Shown: positions 15,402-22,945 of the stretch, in pieces
Numbering within the stretch: the first letter of the stretch is position 1
How the letters are laid out: the number at the start of each line of letters is the position of its first letter
Assembly (NCBI GenBank): GCA_012719455.1
Contig: JAAYAJ010000032.1
Coordinates: 1-34,130 of the forward strand
Length of the DNA: 34,130 nt
Reading direction: 5' to 3'
Source: Acidobacteriota bacterium
GTDB lineage: Bacteria; Acidobacteriota; UBA6911
Notes under the pieces: model-generated
Database searches by the model: none
What the model was told of the DNA's origin: nothing
The model's input: the letters and a program-made list of their open reading frames with translations, nothing else
Translations under genes and position numbers: made by a program

Positions 15402-16325
15402 TCAGTGGTAATGGGAGTCCATTTCCCCCGCGCGCACAGGCACAGTGAGCGTGTTGGCTTTCGGTGGCACCGGGCAGTTGTAGAACTCCGAAAAGGCGCA
15501 GGCCGGGTTGTAGGCTTGGTTGAAGTCGAGGAGGTAATTTCCGTTCTCAAGCGGCACCGCGTCGACGTATCGGCCGAGGGCGTAGGTTTCCCGGCCGCTG
15601 GTGGCGTCGCGGAAGTAGACGCCGATGCCTTGGCCGCTCCCCGGCTCCAGCAGGCGCGTGGCCTCCAGGCGGCACTCCTTTCCCCCGGCGGAGAAATGGA
15701 ACCAGCCGGCGCGCTCCGCTGTCCGGCGGTGGCCGCGGGTGGAGAGGATGACGGTTTTTTCGGCCGCCGGGTCGCGCTCGAGCGGCAGTTCGTAGCGCCA
15801 GGCGAGGTCGACCGGGAACCACCGGGGCTCCTTGTGCCCGGCGAAGCGGGGGCTCTCGGGGTCGAAGACGATCAGGGCGGGGAAGTTCTGGTGCGACAAA
15901 CGCAGGTGGAAGCGCCCGGCCTGGATGTAGGATGGGCCGGTGACACCTTCGCGCATCTCCTTGTCCCCAAGCCGGAAAAGAGCGCCGTCGTCGAGCGCCT
16001 CGACCCGGAAGAGGTCCCCCTCGACCGTGATCCTGAGGTGGCGCGGCCGGATCGCCTCGTCTTCGAGGGTCAGGTCCGCGGCCGGGTCGCTCCCCACGAT
16101 CAGTGATTCTTTCCCGCCGAAGTCCACCCGGTCGACGGCGGCCAGGTAGGAGCGGGGGCTCGTGCGCAGCCAATCGAGGGTTTCGGCGCGCTCCCGCTCG
16201 ATGGCGGCGGTCACCGTTGCCGCCGCCTCGGGATCGATCCGGACCGGCCGCGCCGTGGGTTCCTGCCCCTGGCGGGCGCAGCCTGCCAGGGAAAAAGCGA
16301 TCAGGGCCAGCATGAGATTTTTCAT
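15402..16325 (-). CDS. DUF1684 family lipoprotein
   Basis: A 307-residue exported protein with a lipoprotein signal (LAGC, lipid-bearing C16). The N-terminal half includes a region like a forkhead-associated fold (LIVGSDPAADLTLEDEAI), as is common in this family. The C-terminal half carries the DUF1684 signature YNPACAFSEFYNCPVPP followed by a short extension. The function of DUF1684 is not established. GGAGG lies about 12 nt before the ATG, rather far. It is probably cotranscribed with dsrC downstream. Confidence 0.88.
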   Translation of the reverse strand: MKNLMLALIAFSLAGCARQGQEPTARPVRIDPEAAATVTAAIERERAETLDWLRTSPRSYLAAVDRVDFGGKESLIVGSDPAADLTLEDEAIRPRHLRITVEGDLFRVEALDDGALFRLGDKEMREGVTGPSYIQAGRFHLRLSHQNFPALIVFDPESPRFAGHKEPRWFPVDLAWRYELPLERDPAAEKTVILSTRGHRRTAERAGWFHFSAGGKECRLEATRLLEPGSGQGIGVYFRDATSGRETYALGRYVDAVPLENGNYLLDFNQAYNPACAFSEFYNCPVPPKANTLTVPVRAGEMDSHYH

Positions 16326-16367
16326 GGGCGGAATTGTCCTCCGGCAGGCGGGCCGAATGCAATCCTT

Positions 16368-16398
16368 TTGCGTCGATTTCCGTTCGGGCTGCTATAAT
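16368..16398 (+). promoter_or_regulatory. Predicted sigma-70-type promoter for the membrane protein gene
   Basis: A perfect TATAAT at 16393-16398 is preceded by TTGCGT at 16368-16373 with a 19-bp spacer, longer than the ideal 17. It lies 37 bp before the ATG at 16435, in the gap between divergent genes. Confidence 0.5.
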
Positions 16399-16434
16399 CG
16401 GCCCGTTCATCCACTCCTCTCGAGCGGGGAAACC

Positions 16435-16836
16435 ATGAAACTCTACATCCGGTTGTACGGCACGGTCTGGGTCTCTTTCTTCTCCTGCGTGCTGATCTCG
16501 CGCTGGCTGGGCGCCTACGTCGGAGCGTCCGTCCACGCTCTGCTCGGCACGGTTCTCCTCGTGCTGACGCTCGCAAACGCCCGCACCCTCGCGGCGCTTC
16601 CGGTCCCGGCGCGCCTGAAGCGGGTCAGCCGGGTGACGGCGGGGTTTGCGGTCTTCCAGGCGGCGGGCGGGCTGGCCCTGGGAGTGAGCGCGCGCCTGGT
16701 TCCCGCGTTGCCGGTGGTTCCGTCACTGCTTTACGGGGCGCACGTGGTCTGCGCCCTGGCGATCCTGGCCCAGGCTTCCTCGGTGGCGACGGCCTACGAC
16801 ATGTGGGAGGAGCGGGAGTTTCGGGAGCAGGCGTGA
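16435..16836 (+). CDS. Small four-helix membrane protein, unknown function
   Basis: A 133-residue protein with four hydrophobic stretches (about residues 9-28, 34-54, 67-87 and 97-120) and a charged C-terminal tail (MWEEREFREQA). I do not recognise a family. The ATG at 16435 follows CGGGGAAA, a modest ribosome site, and a TATAAT box lies 37 bp upstream. It is probably a single-gene unit: a 231-bp gap separates it from the next gene and the neighbour on the other side is divergent. Confidence 0.75.
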   Translation: MKLYIRLYGTVWVSFFSCVLISRWLGAYVGASVHALLGTVLLVLTLANARTLAALPVPARLKRVSRVTAGFAVFQAAGGLALGVSARLVPALPVVPSLLYGAHVVCALAILAQASSVATAYDMWEEREFREQA

Positions 16837-17023
16837 TTATTGCCCGACCGTTTGGCCGCGTACAACTCCCGTGATGACAGCCACGAACTCCCCGCCCCCC
16901 CCGGCGGTCGCCTGCTGATTGAGCTTGTCGCCAGGCCGGATTCATCATACAAAGGTAGGGGGCCGAAGGCGCTCGGGGGGGTGTCCCCGGGACAGGCCGC
17001 CCGGGATTAATTTAGCTTCAGGA

Positions 17024-17047
17024 AGCGCCGGGCCCAGCCCCGGCGCT
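17024..17047 (+). repeat. Inverted repeat in the leader of the MFS gene
   Basis: AGCGCCGGG (17024-17032) and CCCGGCGCT (17039-17047) form a perfect 9-bp stem with a 6-nt loop, ending 20 bp before the GTG start. There is no T-run, so it is not a terminator for the upstream gene. It could be an operator or a leader hairpin. Confidence 0.4.
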
Positions 17048-17067
17048 CCCAGGACAGGATCACGGGA

Positions 17068-18426
17068 GTGGCTGTTGACATCGATGTCGGTCAACTGATC
17101 GACGACTCCAAGCTGAACCGGGTCTCCCTGAGCGTCATCCTGCTGTGCGGGCTGATCATGCTCATGGACGGGTACGACTACACGATCATCACGGTAGCGG
17201 CTCCCGTGATCATGAAGGAGTGGGGTGTCGGGTCCGGCGCCTTCAGCTGGGTCTTCTCCGCCGCGTTTTTCGGCTACCTGATCGGGGCCGTGGGCTTCGG
17301 GATCCTTTCCGACCGGATCGGGCGCAAGCGCACCCTCATACTCGCCTCCTGCGTCTTCAGCACCGGGACGCTGCTGGTCTACTTCTGCCATTCCCTGGAA
17401 ATCCTCATCGCCATCCGCGTCTTCACCGGGATCGGCATCGGCGGGGCCGTCCCCTGCGCCATAACCCTGACAAGCGAATACTCCCCCTTGAAAGGGCGCG
17501 GGAAATACGTGTCGATCATGTATTCCGGTTTTCTGATCGGCATCGTCCTCGGGGGGTATCTCGCGGGCTACATGCTCGGGCGCCTCGGCTGGCGCCCGTT
17601 GTTCCTTGTCGGCTTTTTCGCCCCGCTCCTGGCGATCGTGCTGGTGGGGCTGAAACTCCCCGAATCGGCCCGCTGGCTGGCCGCGCGGCGGCAGACTGAA
17701 AAAGAGCGGCGCACGCTCTCGTACCTGGTCGGAAGGATGCGGCCGGACATCGTCGTCGGGGATGACGCGCGCTTCGTCTCCGCCGGCTCCGGCGGTAAAA
17801 GCGGCGCGCTGCGAGAACTGTTCGCCGGCCGGCTCCGCTGGGTCACCCCGGTGCTGTGGGGCTACTACCTGGTCAGCTCCATCGCCGTTTTCTTCATCGG
17901 TTCCTGGTCCCCCCAGCTCCTGGTCCTGAAGGGATTCGGAGCGTCGACGGCGGCCTACATCACCGGGAGCATCAACATCCTGATCGCCGCCGGCTGCCTC
18001 CTGAGCGGGTTCTACTTCGACCGGTTCGGCTTCCGCCGCGGCGCCCTTCTGCACGGGCTCGCCGCCGCCGCCGTCCTCGTCACCGGGGGGCTGGAATCGA
18101 CAGCCTTCGTTATCCTGCTGATGGCGAGCGGGTTCTTCATCAACTCCGCTCACATGGACGTCACCATTCTCGCCCCCATCGTCTACCCGCCCGGCTGCCG
18201 GAACAAGGGGGCCGGGGCCGCCGTCGCCGCCGGCAGGATCGGCGCCATCGTGGGCCCCCCGATCGGGGGCTACCTCCTCGACACCCGGCTGCCGATGGAG
18301 ACCCTGCTGGGGGTGGTGGCGATCCCGCTCGGGATCGCGGCCCTGCTCTGCTACCTGGCCGGGAGGCAGTACGATTTCCACTTCGCCCCCCTGTACGCCC
18401 GCAAGCCGCCTTCCGACGGCGCGTGA
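17068..18426 (+). CDS. MFS transporter, aromatic acid:H+ symporter (AAHS)-like
   Basis: A 452-residue inner-membrane transporter with twelve predicted helices. It has MDGYDYTII in helix 1, as in AAHS-type carriers of benzoate-like acids, and the MFS loop motif GILSDRIGRKRTL between helices 2 and 3, plus RPLFLVGFFAPLLA and LPESARWL. The GTG start at 17068 is the best available; the ribosome site is weak. The substrate is unknown; a small carboxylate is likely from the family. It stands alone. Confidence 0.85.
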   Translation: MAVDIDVGQLIDDSKLNRVSLSVILLCGLIMLMDGYDYTIITVAAPVIMKEWGVGSGAFSWVFSAAFFGYLIGAVGFGILSDRIGRKRTLILASCVFSTGTLLVYFCHSLEILIAIRVFTGIGIGGAVPCAITLTSEYSPLKGRGKYVSIMYSGFLIGIVLGGYLAGYMLGRLGWRPLFLVGFFAPLLAIVLVGLKLPESARWLAARRQTEKERRTLSYLVGRMRPDIVVGDDARFVSAGSGGKSGALRELFAGRLRWVTPVLWGYYLVSSIAVFFIGSWSPQLLVLKGFGASTAAYITGSINILIAAGCLLSGFYFDRFGFRRGALLHGLAAAAVLVTGGLESTAFVILLMASGFFINSAHMDVTILAPIVYPPGCRNKGAGAAVAAGRIGAIVGPPIGGYLLDTRLPMETLLGVVAIPLGIAALLCYLAGRQYDFHFAPLYARKPPSDGA

Positions 18427-18440
18427 GCGGGCGCGGCGCT

Positions 18441-18524
18441 TCAGTTCCGGCGTCTCATCCAGGCGGCATAGCGGCGGAAGGCCAGGGCGAATCAGGTCCA
18501 GAACATGGCTTTACGAAATGTCAT
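18441..18524 (-). CDS. Possible micropeptide ORF with an internal UGA
   Basis: ATG 18524 has GGAGGA 6 nt upstream on the minus strand. The frame reads MTFRKAMFWT, TGA (18492-18494), then FALAFRRYAAWMRRRN and a stop at 18441. The composition (aromatic helix, then basic tail) looks like a membrane-associated micropeptide, and Trp in place of the UGA would fit. No convincing SECIS hairpin follows. It could be a 10-residue peptide, a broken micropeptide gene or nothing. It lies downstream of the TauE/SafE gene on the same strand. Confidence 0.3.
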
Positions 18525-18590
18525 ATCCGTTCCTCCGAAATACGGAATACGCAACGGATGGGAAATGTTCCAGGTTTTTGCGCGCATTGG

Positions 18591-19490
18591 TTAGCCGAGG
18601 GCGCCGGCCAGGTACTTCAGGGCGACGGAAAGCACGATCACCCCGAGTAGGAGTTTCAGGCGGAAGGCGGGGATGTGGCGCTGCATGCGGGCGCCCAGGT
18701 AGGTGCCCGCCAGCCCCCCCAGCCCGAAAAGGGTGCCCAGGAGCCAGTCGGGGGTGATGACGAGGCCGGGGTAGAAGGGGGCGGCCAGGGCGTAGAAGAG
18801 GACGCCGGCCACGGAGGAGGCGCAGGTGCCCACCAGGGTGGCGCCGGCTACGGTGTGGACCGGGAGGCGGTAGAAGGAAACCAGAAAGGGGGAGATGATT
18901 GCCCCGCCGCCGATGCCGTAGATGCTTCCCACGATCCCCACCACGAAGGAGAGGAAAAAGAGGCCCCGGAAGCCGCAGCGGTATTCCTCCTCCTGGAAGC
19001 GGTAGGAGAGTACGGGCCAGGAGGCGCTGGTGATTTCCACGTTGAAGTCCCCATTGCCTCCGGCTGGCCGGTCGGTGCCACGGCGGAGCCCCAGCAGCAG
19101 CCGGCTGCCGATGTAGAGCATCACGCACCCGGCGAAGATCCGGAAGCGGCCCGGGTCGGGGAGCCAGCGCAGCCGGACGAGGCCTCCGATGACGACGCCC
19201 GGGAGGGTGCCGAGGACGATGGCGCCCGCCAGGGGCCAGATGAGGCGCTTCTCCCGCATGAAGCGGAAGATGCCCCCGGGGGTGGAGACGATGTTGTAGA
19301 CCAGGTTGGTGGCGCTGACGGCGGGACTTGTGAACCCCAGCACGCTGATCTGGAACGGGAGGAGGAGGAAGGAGCCGGTGATCCCGGCGGTGGAGGTGAT
19401 GGCCGAAACACAGAAGGCCACCAGCGGCGGCAGCCATAGCCAAGTGTGCACGCCCGAAACGGGGAAGGTGAACGGCTCGAGAAAGGTCAC
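18591..19490 (-). CDS. TauE/SafE family membrane permease
   Basis: About 299 residues with eight or nine membrane segments and the two half-repeats typical of the family, SAITSTAGITGSFLLLPFQ near the start and SIYGIGGGAIISPFLVSF in the middle. Family members export sulfite, sulfoacetate or similar anions across the inner membrane. I prefer GTG 19490, with AAGGA 9 nt upstream; ATG 19541 would add 17 residues of unlikely composition. It lies 34 bp downstream of the EF-P-like gene on the same strand. Substrate unknown. Confidence 0.88.
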   Translation of the reverse strand: MTFLEPFTFPVSGVHTWLWLPPLVAFCVSAITSTAGITGSFLLLPFQISVLGFTSPAVSATNLVYNIVSTPGGIFRFMREKRLIWPLAGAIVLGTLPGVVIGGLVRLRWLPDPGRFRIFAGCVMLYIGSRLLLGLRRGTDRPAGGNGDFNVEITSASWPVLSYRFQEEEYRCGFRGLFFLSFVVGIVGSIYGIGGGAIISPFLVSFYRLPVHTVAGATLVGTCASSVAGVLFYALAAPFYPGLVITPDWLLGTLFGLGGLAGTYLGARMQRHIPAFRLKLLLGVIVLSVALKYLAGALG

Positions 19491-19524
19491 GGGTTGCGGT
19501 CCTTGTAATCCATCCGGCCCCCTT

Positions 19525-20097
19525 TTAGGCGCGCGAGGCAAATTCCCCCGTCTGGGTGCTGACGCGTACCCGCTCCCCCTCCCTGATGAAAAGGGGGACG
19601 CGGATATTCAGCCCGGTTTCCAGGGTGGCGGGCTTGGTGGCCCCGCCCGAGCCCGCGTCGGAGCGCCCCCCCGGCTCGGTGTAGGCCACGGCCAGCTCGA
19701 CGAACGGGGGTAGTTCCACCGCGGTGGCGGCGCCGTTGTACTTGAGCACCTGGAGCGACAGCCCCTCGGTGAGGTAGAGTCGGTCGTCCCCCAGTTGCTC
19801 CGGGGTGAAGGCGAACTGCTCGTAGGTCTCCTCGTCCATGAAATGGCAGTGCTCCCCGTCGGCGTACAGGTAGGAGGCCGGGGCCTTGGTGACGTCGGCC
19901 TCGGCGAACTTTTCACCGGTCCGGAAGGTCTTTTCCATGACGGCGTCGGTCATGAGGTTGCGGAGCTTCGTGCGTACCATGGTCGAGGCGCCGCGCGCGC
20001 TCGGCGAGGCGAAAAAGACCTCGAGGACCGCGTACGGCTGGTTGCCCACCATGATGAACATCTTCCGTTTGAGTTCGTTCGCTCCGATCAGGGCCAT
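19525..20097 (-). CDS. Elongation factor P family protein (YeiP-like, Arg-type loop)
   Basis: A 190-residue three-domain protein that would enter the ribosomal E site to relieve stalling at proline-rich stretches. ATG 20097 follows AGGAA by 7 nt; the upstream ATG 20136 would add unlikely residues. The tip of domain I reads SPSARGAS, with Arg where most EF-P proteins carry a modified Lys. YHMD-type domain II features (CHFMDEETYEQF) and GLNIRVPLFIREGERVRVST in domain III are clear. An Arg tip occurs in EarP-modified EF-P and in YeiP/EfpL paralogues; the loop length favours the latter, with moderate confidence. Confidence 0.85.
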   Translation of the reverse strand: MALIGANELKRKMFIMVGNQPYAVLEVFFASPSARGASTMVRTKLRNLMTDAVMEKTFRTGEKFAEADVTKAPASYLYADGEHCHFMDEETYEQFAFTPEQLGDDRLYLTEGLSLQVLKYNGAATAVELPPFVELAVAYTEPGGRSDAGSGGATKPATLETGLNIRVPLFIREGERVRVSTQTGEFASRA

Positions 20098-20223
20098 GAT
20101 GACGTTCCTCGCATGCCGGCTTGCCCGCCCGGACATTCAAAAGCATAAAGATATGACATTCTTCCCCGCACGTAAACAGCGGACCTCGTTTTGTTCCGAT
20201 CGACGGAAGTGGATGGAGGGGGC

Positions 20224-20424
20224 ATGAATGCGGCTATTCTGGTACGGGGGAGCGGGAACGTGGCGTCGGCCGTGCCCCGCCTTCTTTTCCGGGAAGGTTA
20301 CAAAACTGTAATGTGTGGCGCTGCGTCCATTCCCGGCGTCGGGGGGATCCGGACGGGGCTTGCCTTCGGGGAGATGGTGACGGCGGGACAGGAGCCGCGG
20401 CCCCGGCCCCCTTCCCCTACTTGA
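20224..20424 (+). pseudogene. Remnant of the selenium-dependent molybdenum hydroxylase accessory gene yqeB (EF2563 family)
   Basis: ATG 20224 has GGAGG just upstream. The first ~56 residues (ILVRGSGNVASAVPRLLFRE, KTVMCGAASIPG and RTGLAFGEMV) match the N-terminal Rossmann-like start of YqeB/EF2563 proteins, normally about 260-280 residues. These belong to the labile-selenium molybdenum hydroxylase system. The similarity then gives way to a Pro/Arg-rich tail that stops at 20424, overlapping the convergent glnN end by 8 bp. I read this as a truncated gene, with the rest lost at a junction near 20390. Confidence 0.6.
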
Positions 20425-22591
20425 TGAACAGCATCTCCTGGTAGGTCGGCAGCGACCAGATCTCGTCGGACACCAGGCACTCGAGCCGGTCGGCGATCTC
20501 CCGGACGGCGGCCATGGCGGGTACAATTGTGTCGCGCGCATGGACCGCGTGGTCCAGGGTGGAGCCCTCCACCGGCGCGGCGAGCATCTCTTCCAGTTTC
20601 TGCATGGCTTCCTGCAGCTGCTTCACCTGTTCGTTCAGCGCGTCGAGAGTGGAGGTGCAGTGGGCCTTGCCCAGTTGCTCGAGCGCCAGCGCCGTCGTGG
20701 CCAGCTGGTGCTGGTACTGGACCGCCATCGGAAAGACCATGGTCCGGGCGATCATCCGCGTGAGCCGGCTTTCCACCGCGACGTCCTTCACGTACCGCTC
20801 CAGGTAGATCTCGTGGCGACTCTCCATCTCGCGCGGCGAGAGGACGTGGTGTTTCGCCATGAGCTCCACGTTCTTGGTGTCGGCCAGCGCCGCCAGGGCG
20901 TCCACGGAATTGGCGTGGTTGGGAAGGCCCCGCCGGGCGGCCTCCTTCTGCCACGATTCGCAGTAGTTGTCGCCGTTGAAGATGATGGCTCCGTGGTCCC
21001 GCACGATCTGCTGGAGCACTTCCTGGACGGCGGCGCTGAGCCCGGCCGCGTCCTCCCCGGTCCTTTTCTCGAGGGCGGAGGCGATGTAATCGAGCGAATC
21101 GGCCATGATCGTGTTCAGGGCGACCAGCGGACCGGATACGCTCTGGCTCGAGCCGACCATCCGGAATTCGAACTTGTTGCCGGTGAAGGCGAAGGGGCTG
21201 GTGCGGTTGCGGTCCCCGGCGTCCTTGGGGAAAGCCGGGAGCGTGTCCACCCCCACGTTCAGGTAGCCCGGTTCCTTGGACCGGCTCGCCCCGCCGTTGG
21301 CGATCTGCTCGAAGATGTCGGTCAGCTGTTCCCCCAGGTAGACCGAGATGATGGCCGGGGGCGCCTCGCTGGTCCCCAGGCGATGGTCGTTGCCCGAGTG
21401 CGCCACGGTGGCCCGCAGCAGGTCCCCGTAGAGGTGGACGGCCCGGATGGCGGCGGCGCAGAAGACCAGAAACTGCATGTTGCTGTGGGGCGTGGTGCCG
21501 GGCTCCAGGAGGTTGGCGCTCGAGGTGGCCAGCGACCAGTTCAGGTGCTTGCCCGAGCCGTTGATGCCGGCGAAGGGCTTTTCGTGGAGCAGGCATGCCA
21601 TGCCGTACTTGAGCGCCACGCGCTGCAGCGTCCTCATTACGAGGTACTGGTGGTCGGTGGCCAGGTTGGCGTTCTCGTACACGGGGGCGATTTCGTACTG
21701 GGCCGGGGCGACCTCGTTGTGCCGCGTTTTGACGGGGACCCCCAGCTTGTACAGCTCCTGCTCGGTCTCCAGCATGCAGGCCAGGACCCGCTCCGGGATG
21801 GCGCTGAAATACTGGTCTTCCAGTTCCTGCCCCTTCGAGGGTTTGGCCCCGAACAGGGTGCGGCCGGCGGTGACCAGGTCGGGCCGGGCGAAGTAGAAAT
21901 TCCGGTCGATGAGAAAGTACTCCTGCTCGCACCCGGCGGTTGAAAACACCAGGCCGGGGTCGGCGTCGCCGAAGAGCTTCAGGATCCTCCGGGCCTGCAG
22001 GTTCAGCGCTTGCAAGGAACGGAGCAGCGGAGTTTTCTTGTCGAGCGCCTCTCCCGTCCAGGAGCAGAAGACCGTCGGGATGCACAAGGTGGTCCCGTTC
22101 GGGTTCTCCAGGATGTAGGCCGGGCTGGTGATGTCCCAGGCCGTGTAGCCGCGCGCCTCGAACGTCGCCCGCAGCCCGCCCGAGGGGAAGCTCGAAGCAT
22201 CCGGCTCCCCCTGGATCAGCTGCTTCGCCGAAAACTCGGCCACCACGCCCCCCTTGCCGTCCGGCTCCAGGAAGCTGTCGTGTTTTTCGGCCGTCAGCCC
22301 CGTCAGCGGGTAAAACACGTGGGCGTAATGGGTGGCCCCTTTTTCGATGGCCCAGTCCCGCATGGCGGCCGCCACGGCATCCGCCACGGAGATGTCGAGC
22401 TTTTCCCCCTGGTCGATCGTCCGGCGCATCGCCTGGTACACCTGTTCGGGCAAACGCTCCTTCATGACGGCGTCGCTGAAGACGTTTACGCCGAAGAGAT
22501 CCTTCGAGGGCGTTTCCGAAAAATTCAGGGGTTTTTCAATAGGCTTGTAGCTGGTGACGGCGGCGATCGCATTCAGGCGCGAAATACTCAT
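20417..22591 (-). CDS. glnN: Glutamine synthetase type III
   Basis: A 724-residue enzyme, the normal size for GSIII, which makes glutamine from glutamate, ammonia and ATP as a large oligomer. It shows [12 protein letters not shown], the substrate region [18 protein letters not shown] with LATDHQ, and [18 protein letters not shown] 22591 follows AAGGA by 5 nt; upstream in-frame codons are basic and non-homologous. No glnB or glnR gene is adjacent. It is divergent from the ClC gene across a 354-bp gap. Confidence 0.95.
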   Translation of the reverse strand: MSISRLNAIAAVTSYKPIEKPLNFSETPSKDLFGVNVFSDAVMKERLPEQVYQAMRRTIDQGEKLDISVADAVAAAMRDWAIEKGATHYAHVFYPLTGLTAEKHDSFLEPDGKGGVVAEFSAKQLIQGEPDASSFPSGGLRATFEARGYTAWDITSPAYILENPNGTTLCIPTVFCSWTGEALDKKTPLLRSLQALNLQARRILKLFGDADPGLVFSTAGCEQEYFLIDRNFYFARPDLVTAGRTLFGAKPSKGQELEDQYFSAIPERVLACMLETEQELYKLGVPVKTRHNEVAPAQYEIAPVYENANLATDHQYLVMRTLQRVALKYGMACLLHEKPFAGINGSGKHLNWSLATSSANLLEPGTTPHSNMQFLVFCAAAIRAVHLYGDLLRATVAHSGNDHRLGTSEAPPAIISVYLGEQLTDIFEQIANGGASRSKEPGYLNVGVDTLPAFPKDAGDRNRTSPFAFTGNKFEFRMVGSSQSVSGPLVALNTIMADSLDYIASALEKRTGEDAAGLSAAVQEVLQQIVRDHGAIIFNGDNYCESWQKEAARRGLPNHANSVDALAALADTKNVELMAKHHVLSPREMESRHEIYLERYVKDVAVESRLTRMIARTMVFPMAVQYQHQLATTALALEQLGKAHCTSTLDALNEQVKQLQEAMQKLEEMLAAPVEGSTLDHAVHARDTIVPAMAAVREIADRLECLVSDEIWSLPTYQEMLFIK

Positions 22592-22945
22592 CGGTTTCCT
22601 TCCCTTTCCTGGGCCACGCCCTCCGCCGGAAGCGCCGCTTCGCGGCGCGCGGGGAAGAGCAGATCCCGTTCCGATCCTCTTCGCCACTGAACCATGCAAA
22701 TTGATGCCCAGAGCGGATCTTCCTGGAGATATGTTTGCAAGTAATGAAAATAAGCGAGATAGGGCTGTCATGCGCCTGTCAGCTCTTTTGGTCTGATATT
22801 ACAATAATGTATCTCGGGCGGCATTTGTGTGACATATGTGTAGAAAATGGCGCCGCCCAGGTACGGCGCCTGTCAATTCGTACTTGAAATCTCCGTATCC
22901 AGTGCCTAGCTTTGATGGGGACAACGCGGTAAAACCGGGAAAGCA
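22592..22945. other. Divergent promoter region between glnN and the ClC gene; no gene seen
   Basis: This 354-bp gap is AT-richer in its centre (about 22735-22850). It contains the predicted promoter at 22776-22805 and a 7-bp hairpin GGCGCCG/CGGCGCC at 22849-22870 with an 8-nt loop and no T-run. I see no ORF with a good ribosome site and no RNA gene. Confidence 0.6.
22776..22805 (+). promoter_or_regulatory. Predicted sigma-70-type promoter for the ClC gene
   Basis: CTGTCA at 22776-22781 and TACAAT at 22800-22805 are separated by 18 bp. Matches to the consensus are 4/6 and 5/6. The box lies 141 bp upstream of the ClC start, leaving a leader that includes the hairpin at 22849-22870. Confidence 0.45.

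Noticed and set aside
16945-18381. 478-codon minus-strand ORF opposite the MFS transporter
   Set aside because: Acidic low-complexity translation antisense to a clear twelve-helix transporter.
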